Of a DNA stretch of 37,197 nucleotides, positions 17,288 through 25,292 are shown piece by piece. Position 1 is the first letter of the stretch. Every line of letters starts with the position of its first letter. This stretch comes from JASMTM01 sp046483075 (GTDB lineage Bacteria > Thermotogota > Thermotogae > Petrotogales > Kosmotogaceae): the NCBI GenBank assembly GCA_046483075.1, contig JAWODV010000080.1:1-37197 (forward strand). The letters run 5' to 3'. The position numbers were made by a program, and so were the translations under genes. The notes below the pieces were generated by a model. The model was given only the letters and a program-made list of their open reading frames with translations, searched no databases and was not told where the DNA came from.

Positions 17288-18049
17288 TTGAGCGAATATA
17301 TCGTAGAAATGAAAAACATTCATAAATCTTTTGGAGGAGTCAAAGCTTTAAGAGGGATTGATTTCAATGTTGGAAAGAATGATGTAGTAGGTGTACTAGG
17401 CGACAATGGTGCAGGTAAATCCACGTTGATAAAGATAATTTCGGGAGTTCATACCTTTGATGAAGGTGAAATGTACATAAAGGGTAAGAAAATCAATCCC
17501 AATAATCATTGCGTCAAAATGGCTCATAAAATGGGAATAGAAACAGTTTACCAGGAAAAAGCACTTGCAGAGAAACAACAGTTATGGAGAAATATCTTTC
17601 TTGGAAGGCAAATTACAAATAAACTCGGTTTTATCAAAGTAAAAGAAGAAATAAAAGAAACAAATAAAATTATGAGAGATATGATGAAATTTAGAGGAAT
17701 AGGTGCAGGAGCCGAATCATACATTAGAACACTTTCTGGAGGAGAAAGACAGGGTGTAGCCATTTCAAGGGCAATGTATTTTGACTCAGACCTGGTGATC
17801 CTTGATGAGCCAACAATGGCACTGTCACTACAGGAAGTAAAAAAAGTATTAGATTTTATTAGAACGGTTAAAGAACGTGGTAAATCTTGTGTCTACATTT
17901 CTCATAACATCGCAAATGTTTATCCTGTGTCTGACCGATTTGTAGTTATAGATAGAGGTGAAATTGTTTGTGAGTACAACAGAGAAGATATCACTCTTGA
18001 AGAACTAAATGAAGAACTAATCAAATTTACGAAGTCTAAAATCCAGTGA
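17288..18049 (+). CDS. Sugar ABC transporter, ATP-binding protein (single-domain CUT2)
   Basis: It drives sugar import. The open frame reaches a TTG at 17252, but GGAGGA sits at about 17276-17281, 6 bases before the TTG at 17288, which gives the usual N-terminus (MSEYIVEMKNIHKSFGG), so I start there (253 residues). Walker A is GDNGAGKST, the signature is LSGGERQG, Walker B is LVILDEPT, and the switch histidine is in YISHN. RbsA, XylG and AraG carry two ATPase domains in tandem; this one has only one, so a homodimer is expected, as in FrcA-like systems. It lies between the binding protein and the permease genes. Confidence 0.92.
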   Translation: MSEYIVEMKNIHKSFGGVKALRGIDFNVGKNDVVGVLGDNGAGKSTLIKIISGVHTFDEGEMYIKGKKINPNNHCVKMAHKMGIETVYQEKALAEKQQLWRNIFLGRQITNKLGFIKVKEEIKETNKIMRDMMKFRGIGAGAESYIRTLSGGERQGVAISRAMYFDSDLVILDEPTMALSLQEVKKVLDFIRTVKERGKSCVYISHNIANVYPVSDRFVVIDRGEIVCEYNREDITLEELNEELIKFTKSKIQ

Positions 18050-18068
18050 AAGAACGGAGGATTTTTCT

Positions 18069-19040
18069 ATGACAAAATCGAAAGAAAGAACCGAACAGAG
18101 TTTTTTCAATAAATATAGCTCCCAAATCGGACTAATCATAATGGTAAGTCTGGTAGTACTACTCTTTATTATTACAAGCCCCAATGTCTTCCTGAAGGGC
18201 AGCATATACTTTTCATTCCTTGCTTCAGTGCCAACAATTGGATTGATGGCCCTTGGCTTGACTTTTATACTCGGCATGGGAGAAATCGACCTTTCTTTCC
18301 CTTCTGTAATGGCTTTATCCGGTTTCCTTTTTGCAACAGTTTTTTCAACTACTGGGAGTTTCTGGTTAGCTTTATTAGCCTGTATAGGTTCTGGAATACT
18401 CGTTGGAATGACAAATGGTTTTATTATTGCAAAGATTGGCGTTCCATCTATTGTTGTCACTCTGGGTATGCAGTTTTTAATTAGAGGATTTAGCAACCTG
18501 ATATCAAACGGAACCGCTATAATGGTACCCCTGCGTGGAACACTTTCCCAGCAAATTCTGGTTGGAAAAATTGGCAGTATACCTATGCAGTCACTATGGT
18601 TTGCTGGTACCACAATATTTTTATATTTTTTACTGTTTAGACATAAATTCGGGGAGCATGTACTCTTTGTAGGTGATAACCAGGAATCTGCAAGAATGAT
18701 GGGAGTAAATGTAGACTGGATAAAAATTGGCGCTTTCTCACTGATGGGAGCAATGGCAGCTTTTGCTGGAATTTTTGATTTGTACAGAATGGGAACATGG
18801 TGGCCAACAATGGGAGACGGTTATCTCATGATGATTATGGCAGCGGTTTTTGTTGGTGGAACATCCATGTTTGGTGGAGAAGCTACAATATTCGGAACCT
18901 TTCTTGGTTCTTTCATGATTGGAGCATTGGAAGCAGGAATTGTTGCTGCTGGCTTAAAAGGATTCTGGACCAGATTCATTATTGGCGTTTTAATAATAAT
19001 TGCAGTAATAATTCATACGTTAATCAGAAAAAGAAAGTAA
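18069..19040 (+). CDS. Sugar ABC transporter, permease (RbsC/FrcB family)
   Basis: The 323-residue membrane protein has about ten hydrophobic segments and the BPD_transp_2 layout of ribose/xylose/arabinose permeases: LTFILGMGEIDLSFPSVMAL near the N-terminus, GNATITNGFIIAK-like sequence (MTNGFIIAKIGVPSIVVTLG) in the middle, and GDNQESARMMGVNVDWIKIGAF before the last third, the cytoplasmic coupling region. It starts 19 bases after the ATPase gene with GGAGGA upstream. As the only permease gene it should form a homodimer. Confidence 0.92.
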   Translation: MTKSKERTEQSFFNKYSSQIGLIIMVSLVVLLFIITSPNVFLKGSIYFSFLASVPTIGLMALGLTFILGMGEIDLSFPSVMALSGFLFATVFSTTGSFWLALLACIGSGILVGMTNGFIIAKIGVPSIVVTLGMQFLIRGFSNLISNGTAIMVPLRGTLSQQILVGKIGSIPMQSLWFAGTTIFLYFLLFRHKFGEHVLFVGDNQESARMMGVNVDWIKIGAFSLMGAMAAFAGIFDLYRMGTWWPTMGDGYLMMIMAAVFVGGTSMFGGEATIFGTFLGSFMIGALEAGIVAAGLKGFWTRFIIGVLIIIAVIIHTLIRKRK

Positions 19041-19107
19041 AAAGTAATAAGTTAATTTCTAATATATAGTTTAAGGTACACGTAATTGATCTTAATAAGA
19101 AAGGGGA

Positions 19108-20616
19108 TTGATTATCATATATAACAAGAATTACGAAGTGTGGTTTATAACAGGTACAGAAGAACTTTATGGTGAGAAGGTATTAAAAAAAGTAGAGAAT
19201 AATTCAAAAGAAATAGTAGAATATTTTAACAATATAGAGAATATTCCCGTGAATATTGTCTGGAAGCCAATATTAAAGGAATCTTATCAGATTAAAAAAA
19301 TAATTAACGATGCTAACAGCAAAGATAATTGTATAGGATTGATCGGATGGATGCATACCTTTTCTCCAGCACAGATGTGGATAGCAGGTCTTAATGTAAT
19401 CAACAAACCTTTTTTGCATTTCCATACGCAATTCGACGAAAAAATTCCCTGGGATACCATAGATATGGAATATATGAACACAAACCAGTCTGCCCATGGT
19501 GGAAGGGAATTTGGTTTTATAGCCACAAGAATGGGAATAAGGAGAAAAGTAGTTGCAGGATTCTGGAAAGATGAAAAAGTTGTAACAAGAATTGAAAATT
19601 GGGTTAGGGCAGTACTTGGCTGGAAAGAATTTCAAAACTTGAAGGTTGCAAGACTCGGAGACAATATGAGACATGTAGCTGTCACAGAAGGAAACAAAGT
19701 GGACGCTCATATAGATCTAGGATATGAGGTTCATGGTTATGCCCTTGGAGACTATATGGAATTTGTTAGAAAGGTTGAAGAAAGTGAAATTGAGAATCAG
19801 ATAAAAAAATATAAAGATGAGTATGCCCTAACAAAATCAACGGTCTCAGAAGAGCAATTCAGGAAATCTCTCCATGAGGCAGCAAAAATAGAAATTGCAT
19901 TGCGAAGGTTCCTTGAAAGCGTCGAGGCCAAAGCTTTTACAACAACCTTTGAAAATCTTTATGGACTTCATCAGCTTCCTGGATTGGCCGTTCAAAGACT
20001 GATGAAAGATGGTTATGGTTTCGGAGCAGAGGGTGATTGGAAAACAGCTGCCCTGGTCAGAGCAATGAAAATAATGTCAAAAGGTAAAAATAAAGGTACA
20101 TCGTTCATTGAAGACTACATATATCACTTTGAACCGGGCAATGTAAAAGAACTCGGTTCTCATATGCTTGAGGTTTGTGAATCCATTGCAGATGGTACAC
20201 CATCCCTTGAAGTTCATCCTTTGTCTATAGGTAAAAAAGAAGCTCCAGCAAGATCTGTATTCAATGCCAAAGAAGGAGAAGCAGTCCAGGCAACAATTGT
20301 TGAGTTTGGTGAAAGGTTCAGGATGATAGTGAATGAAATAAATGTGGTTAAGCAAAAAGAAGATATGCCAAAACTACCGGTTGCCAGAGCATTGTGGGTT
20401 CCAAAACCTGATTTGACTACAGCTGCCTCTGCCTGGATACTTGCGGGAGGAGCACATCACTCCAGCATGAGTTATTCTGTAAACACCGAGCAGCTGGAAG
20501 ATCTTTGTGAGATTTTAGGTATTGAGTTTATCGTCATAGATGAAAATACAAGTATAAGGGAACTTAAAAAAGAACTAAGAAATAACGAAATTTACTATAA
20601 ATTGAAAAAACTGTGA
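19108..20616 (+). CDS. araA: L-arabinose isomerase
   Basis: It converts L-arabinose to L-ribulose. Similarity to the E. coli enzyme is evident along the full length (WMHTFSPAQMW, HFHTQF, NQSAHGGREFGFI, LPGLAVQRLM, YGFGAEGDWKTAALVRAMK, LAGGAHHS). Metal ligands correspond to Glu308, Glu335, His352 and the HH at 450-451. Positions use the TTG at 19108 as start; AAGGGG ends only one base before that TTG, so initiation may instead use a downstream ATT, ATC or ATA codon (19111-19119), close to where the family usually begins (NYEVWF). The gap from the permease is 67 bases without a terminator. Confidence 0.95.
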   Translation: MIIIYNKNYEVWFITGTEELYGEKVLKKVENNSKEIVEYFNNIENIPVNIVWKPILKESYQIKKIINDANSKDNCIGLIGWMHTFSPAQMWIAGLNVINKPFLHFHTQFDEKIPWDTIDMEYMNTNQSAHGGREFGFIATRMGIRRKVVAGFWKDEKVVTRIENWVRAVLGWKEFQNLKVARLGDNMRHVAVTEGNKVDAHIDLGYEVHGYALGDYMEFVRKVEESEIENQIKKYKDEYALTKSTVSEEQFRKSLHEAAKIEIALRRFLESVEAKAFTTTFENLYGLHQLPGLAVQRLMKDGYGFGAEGDWKTAALVRAMKIMSKGKNKGTSFIEDYIYHFEPGNVKELGSHMLEVCESIADGTPSLEVHPLSIGKKEAPARSVFNAKEGEAVQATIVEFGERFRMIVNEINVVKQKEDMPKLPVARALWVPKPDLTTAASAWILAGGAHHSSMSYSVNTEQLEDLCEILGIEFIVIDENTSIRELKKELRNNEIYYKLKKL

Positions 20617-20693
20617 TAACCTGGGAAAATTAAAACCCACGTTTTAAGTAATAATAGTATTAGTTAATAAAATTACAAAAGGAGTAATGGATT

Positions 20694-21386
20694 GTGTTAG
20701 AAAAATTGAAAAAAGATGTATATGAGTCTAATATGGAGCTTATTGAATCAGGACTTGTAAAACTTACCTGGGGTAATGCGAGTGGAATAGACAGAGAAAA
20801 AGGCCTGATTGTGATAAAACCAAGCGGTGTAGATTACAATGAGCTCGCTCCCGAAAAAATGGTTGTAATAGACCTTCAGGGTAATAAGGTTGAAGGTGAC
20901 CTAAAACCATCATCTGATACACCAACTCATATTATTCTATACAATAATTTTCAGAAAATCGGTGGTGTAGTGCACACCCACTCTACATGGGCTACCGTAT
21001 GGGCACAGTCTTATCAGCATCTTCCATGTTTGGGAACGACTCATGCCGACCATTTTTACAATGAAGTTCCCTGCACCAGATTCTTAACCGGCAAAGAAAC
21101 TGAAGAAGGTTATGAGGTTAATACCGGAAAGGTAATTTTAGAAACATTTAAAAATAGAGATTATATAAGTACGCCTGGTGTTCTTGTGGCTGGGCATGCT
21201 CCTTTTACATGGGGGAAAGACGTAAAAGATGCAGTAAAAAACAGCATCATTCTTGAAGAAATCTCTAAAATGGCTTATTTTACGATAGTATTGAATAGAG
21301 ACATAGATGTTTTGCCTGAACATATTATAAGAAAGCATTATTTCAGAAAACATGGAAAGAACGCTTATTATGGTCAGGATAAATAG
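20694..21386 (+). CDS. araD: L-ribulose-5-phosphate 4-epimerase
   Basis: It makes D-xylulose 5-phosphate from L-ribulose 5-phosphate. The 230-residue class II aldolase-fold protein shows the zinc ligands HTH (His94, His96) and GHAPF (His168), Asp75 in SSDTPTH, and LTWGNASG at 24-31 for phosphate binding. The start is a GTG, with AAAGGAG 9 bases upstream. It lies in the same operon directly after araA, with 77 bases between. Confidence 0.94.
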   Translation: MLEKLKKDVYESNMELIESGLVKLTWGNASGIDREKGLIVIKPSGVDYNELAPEKMVVIDLQGNKVEGDLKPSSDTPTHIILYNNFQKIGGVVHTHSTWATVWAQSYQHLPCLGTTHADHFYNEVPCTRFLTGKETEEGYEVNTGKVILETFKNRDYISTPGVLVAGHAPFTWGKDVKDAVKNSIILEEISKMAYFTIVLNRDIDVLPEHIIRKHYFRKHGKNAYYGQDK

Positions 21387-21410
21387 TTTCTAAAGAAATA
21401 AGGTGATGAT

Positions 21411-22460
21411 TTGTCGCGAAAGTATGTAACCCTCAAAGATATTTCAAAAAAGACCGGATTGGCGGTTACTACCGTTTCGAAAGCTCTGAGAAACCATCCT
21501 GATATAAGTGAAAAAACAGCGAGAATGGTTCAGAAAGCAGCTGAAGAAATGGGATACATTAAGAACGTTTCTGCTTCCCAGCTAAAAAGAAATGAAAGCA
21601 ATACTGTGGGAGTCGTTCTGTCGGACAGCTCAAATCCTTTTTTTGCTGAGTTTATGGCTGGATTGGAAAGTGAAGCCTTCAAACAGGGCTATAAATTGAT
21701 ACGTATGAATTCTGAAGGTGAGCAGAAAAAAGAAGAGGAAGCGATTAAAACTCTTCTTCAGTATAGAGTCGATGGCCTTGTAATATTTCCTCTTCAAGAA
21801 AGCATACACAAATATGAAAAATATGGAATTACGAGAAACGGAGTGCTTATTGGCTGGAGTAAAGAGGAAGGGATAATTGACTCGGTATATACAGAAGAAT
21901 TCAAAGGAATGTACCTTGCGACCAGCCATCTCATTAAAACAGGAAGAAAAGACATTTTATTCCTGGACAACTTCCTATACAAAACAGGATACTACGGCAG
22001 AAGATTTGAAGGCTACAAGCAAGCTATGATAGACCATGGACTTGGATATAAGAAAGAAAACCATATAATAAATACCAATCTTGAAAAACAGCATAGAATA
22101 TACGAAGGATATACATCAATAAAAAACGTCATAGAGTCCGGAAAAGAATTTGACGGGCTTGTTTGCTTTAATGACTTGCTTGCGTATGGAGCAATAAAAG
22201 CTCTACATGAAATGAAGGTAAAAATCCCTGATGACGTTGGAATAGTTGGATATGATAGTCTGACCTTTTCCATGATGGTCTATCCGTCACTGTCATCTGT
22301 TAATTACAGCAAATTTCACTGGGGAGAATTGGCTCTCAAAACGTTGTTAAAAAGATTAAATAATCCTGATTTACCTATACAGGAGATAGTCATAGATGTC
22401 GAGCTTGAAGTTAGAGAGAGTTCTTTGAAACAAGAATATACAACTAAAGAACAGAGGTGA
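21411..22460 (+). CDS. LacI-family transcription regulator, probable arabinose-operon repressor
   Basis: Residues 4-50 are a LacI-type DNA-binding domain: VTLKDISKKTGLAVTTVSKALRNH is the helix-turn-helix, and SQLKR the hinge helix. From about residue 60 (NTVGVVLSDSSNPFFAEFMAGLE) it is a periplasmic-binding-like sugar sensor, ending near EVRESSL. The TTG start is preceded by AGGTGA. It lies inside the arabinose operon between araD and the kinase gene, so it is likely autoregulated, and the palindrome at 16067-16082 is its best candidate operator. Many bacteria use a GntR/AraR-type regulator for arabinose; a pure LacI type is a variation. Confidence 0.9.
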   Translation: MSRKYVTLKDISKKTGLAVTTVSKALRNHPDISEKTARMVQKAAEEMGYIKNVSASQLKRNESNTVGVVLSDSSNPFFAEFMAGLESEAFKQGYKLIRMNSEGEQKKEEEAIKTLLQYRVDGLVIFPLQESIHKYEKYGITRNGVLIGWSKEEGIIDSVYTEEFKGMYLATSHLIKTGRKDILFLDNFLYKTGYYGRRFEGYKQAMIDHGLGYKKENHIINTNLEKQHRIYEGYTSIKNVIESGKEFDGLVCFNDLLAYGAIKALHEMKVKIPDDVGIVGYDSLTFSMMVYPSLSSVNYSKFHWGELALKTLLKRLNNPDLPIQEIVIDVELEVRESSLKQEYTTKEQR

Positions 22461-22464
22461 GTTT

Positions 22465-23985
22465 ATGTATCTGATGGGAACGGATATTGGAACACAGGGC
22501 ACAAAAACAATTGTAGTAGATGAAAAGGGTAAATTGATTTCTGAAGCTTTTGAAGAATATTCTGTAATAACTCCTAAACATTCCTGGGCTGAGCAATGGC
22601 CAAGTGTTTGGACTGGAGCTGTAATTAAAACCATAAAAAGAGCTTTTGAAAAGGCTAATATAAAAAAAGAAAACGTTGCCGGAATTGCTTTGAGTGGGTT
22701 ATATGGTGGTTCTGGTGTTCCCATTGATAAAAATAAAGATCCTCTCTATCCATGTCTTATCTGGATGGATAGGAGAGCAAGGGATGAAACTCAATGGGTG
22801 AAGGACAACGTTCCTCTCGAAAAAATATTTGGAATCACAGGAAATTACGTGGATTCATATTATGGTTTCACCAAAATAATGTGGTTGAGAAATAATGAAC
22901 CTGATATCTGGAAAAAAATCTATCAGTTTGTAACACCTAAAGACTATGTTATCTATAAACTCACCGATAAACTTTCCACCGATTACTCTTCAGCAGGGAA
23001 TATTGGTGGTGTTTTTGATATAAAAAAAAGAACCTGGTCTGACGAAATGTGTGAAATGCTCGGTATACCAAAAGAAAAATTACCCGACAAAATCATTAAA
23101 TCTTCCGATGTTGCAGGTTATCTAAATAAAGAAATAGCAGATATAACTGGACTGACAGAAGGGACCCCGGTGATTTCAGGAGGAATAGATGCGCCCGTAG
23201 CTCAACTGAGTGCAGGAGTTTTACTGGAAGGCGAACATGTAGCCATGGCCGGTACATCAATGTGCTGGGGAACAGTTCATTCCGGGAAGTATCTCACTCC
23301 AGGTCTGGTCAGTTTTCCTTATGTAGTTGAAGAAGAATCTAAAATATACACCTTTGGTGGAAGTGCTACGAGTGGAGCGCTGGCAAGATGGTTCAGAGAC
23401 CAGTTTGGAAGTTACGAAAAAAATGTTGAAGAAGAAACAGGTATAAGTGCATATACACTGATGGAAATGGAAGGGAAAAATATTCCTCCTGGAAGTGATG
23501 GAATAGTTGTACTTCCCTATTTTATGGGGGAGAGATCTCCGATATGGGATCCCGATGCTAGAGGGACCGTATTTGGACTGTCACTATCCCATACAAAGGG
23601 TCATATATATCATGCGTTTTTAGAATCAGCAGCTTATTCACTAAGGCATAACATGGAAACAGGAATAGAAGCTGGAATGAAACTTAATCCTGATTGCTGG
23701 ATCGTTGGTGGTGTTGCAAGATCCACACACTGGGTGCAGATATTTGCAGATATAACTGGTTTCAACATGAAACGACTATCTGAAGATGTCGAGGCCCCCT
23801 ATGGCGATGCGTTCCTTGCCGGACTTGGCACAGAAGTATTTAATTCACCAAAAGAAATAAAGAACTGGATAAACTTCAGACCATTGATCAAGACAAACAA
23901 AAACGCACACAAAGAATATGAGAAATATTACAATATTTTCCTGAAACTCTACGAAAACACGAAAGACCTAATGAAAGAGATATAG
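22465..23985 (+). CDS. FGGY-family carbohydrate kinase, probable L-ribulokinase by context
   Basis: The 506-residue protein has the FGGY two-domain layout: GTDIGTQGTKT at 5-15 (phosphate 1), IWMDRRA at 99-105, the catalytic base region GGIDAP with Asp242, then AGTSMCWG and GGVARST in the C-terminal half for ATP binding. By sequence it resembles xylulokinase and general FGGY kinases more than classical AraB, but the operon has araA and araD and no other kinase, so phosphorylation of L-ribulose is the likely job. It follows the regulator gene by 4 bases. The terminator at 24082 ends the operon. Confidence 0.85.
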   Translation: MYLMGTDIGTQGTKTIVVDEKGKLISEAFEEYSVITPKHSWAEQWPSVWTGAVIKTIKRAFEKANIKKENVAGIALSGLYGGSGVPIDKNKDPLYPCLIWMDRRARDETQWVKDNVPLEKIFGITGNYVDSYYGFTKIMWLRNNEPDIWKKIYQFVTPKDYVIYKLTDKLSTDYSSAGNIGGVFDIKKRTWSDEMCEMLGIPKEKLPDKIIKSSDVAGYLNKEIADITGLTEGTPVISGGIDAPVAQLSAGVLLEGEHVAMAGTSMCWGTVHSGKYLTPGLVSFPYVVEEESKIYTFGGSATSGALARWFRDQFGSYEKNVEEETGISAYTLMEMEGKNIPPGSDGIVVLPYFMGERSPIWDPDARGTVFGLSLSHTKGHIYHAFLESAAYSLRHNMETGIEAGMKLNPDCWIVGGVARSTHWVQIFADITGFNMKRLSEDVEAPYGDAFLAGLGTEVFNSPKEIKNWINFRPLIKTNKNAHKEYEKYYNIFLKLYENTKDLMKEI

Positions 23986-24081
23986 TTTTCTCATTTAGGA
24001 AACGAGATCCGAGAACCGAGACCGGATATCCGACTAAATCCGCTTGAAAAAACATTTTCATTTACCATCTCCTTAATAAAA

Positions 24082-24117
24082 GAAGCGTCTCACAAAGACG
24101 CTTCGTTTTTATTTTGG
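24082..24117 (+). terminator. Terminator of the arabinose operon, within repeat island B
   Basis: The stem GAAGCGTCT/AGACGCTTC with loop CACAA is followed by GTTTTTATTTT. It is a near copy of the hairpin at 766-796, including its flanks. Confidence 0.85.
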
Positions 24118-24220
24118 CTATTACCCTCAATTTCTCCAACCACTCTAAAGGACGATTACTTTGAACTATCCAAACCACGCACAACCTACTCACGTACAAC
24201 GTCCCTTCGTGTCAAATTAA

Positions 24221-24257
24221 CACACCCAGCCTACGGCAGCCCTCTCAAGAGGGCATT
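24221..24257 (-). repeat. Two-hairpin element, copy 1
   Basis: Minus strand: stem 1 GCCCTCT-TG-AGAGGGC, stem 2 GCC-GTA-GGC, then GGGTGTG. Confidence 0.7.
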
Positions 24258-24408
24258 AAAAACTGAAAGTTTTTTAAAGAATCTCGTTTTAAATGAATGT
24301 TTTGTCGGATCTCAGATCTCGGTTCTTCTCAAAATCTCGTTTTGTATTTTTTGAATTTTCCGCACAACGTACAACCTACTGTCGTATAACGTTTTTTTTG
24401 ATTAAAAG

Positions 24409-24450
24409 ATTCCACCCTTGAGGGTGGCCAGCTGTACCTAGCTGGGGGTG
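24409..24450 (+). repeat. Two-hairpin element, copy 2
   Basis: ATTCC lead, stem 1 CCACCCT-TG-AGGGTGG (24412-24427), stem 2 CCAGCT/AGCTGG (24428-24445) with a six-base loop, then GGGTG. The sequence after it is shared with the copy at 36796. Confidence 0.75.
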
Positions 24451-24746
24451 TTTTCTAAGATGTTCGAAAAGAGGCTTGATCAGATGGGACAAGCCGCTCA
24501 GAGAGAGGCGCTTGCAGATAAGCAATTGCAGTAAATCCATTAGCCGCTCGAAGAGTGAGGCTTGATCAAGTGGTGTAAACCGCTCAGAAAGAGGCGCTTG
24601 AAGGTAAGCAACTACCAAGATCAAAAATTATTGTTTTTTACTATACCCTAGACCCCAGACTCGATTTTTATCAGGTCTAGGCCTCTTGTATTTTGAACTT
24701 TTCGCACAACCCGCAACGGACCACGTACAACGTTTTACTTAAAATA

Positions 24747-24795
24747 CCACACCTCACCACTGCGTGTTCCCCTTCTCTCACACAGAGGAGATTCC
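24747..24795 (-). repeat. Two-hairpin element, copy 3
   Basis: Same order as the copy at 27246 (GGAAT lead, CTCCTCT stem 1, a CAC-GCA-GTG stem 2, GGTGTG end), with one mismatch in stem 1. Confidence 0.6.
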
Positions 24796-24892
24796 AAAAC
24801 TCGTTGTAGTTTTATCTCGAATTCATGTTTTTGAACTTTCGCAAAACGTACAACCTACTGCCGTACAACGTGTTTTGCCTTTAAAAAATGCA

Positions 24893-24930
24893 CACACCCA
24901 GCCTCCGGCAGCCCTCTCTTAGAGGGCATT
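24893..24930 (-). repeat. Two-hairpin element, copy 4
   Basis: Stem 1 GCCCTCT/AGAGGGC at 24911-24927, a short GCC/GGC stem 2, then TGGGTGTG on the minus strand. Confidence 0.7.
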
Positions 24931-25048
24931 AGAACCTAAAGCTTTGAAAAACACGCACAACATACAACCGACAACGTTTTCTTGTTTATTTTTATCGTCG
25001 ATGGACGAAGTGTAAGCGTTGGACGTTGCTTTGGTTTTAAGCACTTAA

Positions 25049-25093
25049 ATTCCTTCCTTGAGGAAGGTACCTGCAAAGCAGGGGGAAAGTGTG
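25049..25093 (+). repeat. Two-hairpin element, copy 5
   Basis: ATTCC lead, stem 1 CCTTCCT-TG-AGGAAGG (25052-25067), stem 2 CCTGC-AAA-GCAGG (25070-25082), then GGG. Both stems differ from copy 2 by paired changes that keep base pairing. Confidence 0.75.
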
Positions 25094-25292
25094 CACTTTT
25101 TTGTTCTGTCTCGGATTCTCGTCTTTCTGGTTCTTCTCGCTTCTCGTTTTCTAAAGAACTTGCTCTATTTGAGCGCCTTTAAACGAACGTAGTGAGTGGC
25201 TACAAGCATCGTGAGCGTCCAAAGGACGCGTCTTAAAGCGCCACTCTACGATCGCCAAGTGGATTTTCACGTACAACGTTTTTTATAGTCTA

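Larger units (their letters stand above)
23996..25290. repeat. Repeat island B (non-coding mosaic repeat)
   Basis: About 1.3 kb without a gene. It holds a second copy of the inverted-arm/terminator module (24001-24341), five two-hairpin elements (24221, 24409, 24747, 24893, 25049), GCACAACCTACTNACGTACAACG-type words, a GATGGACGAAGTGTAAGCG word near 25000, and a tandem pair of 86-base units beginning GAGGCTTGAT at 24471 and 24557. Short open frames inside it are by-products of repeats. Confidence 0.85.

Noticed and set aside
24376..25182. Short open frames in repeat island B
   Set aside because: They cross the hairpin elements and tandem units and lack ribosome sites.
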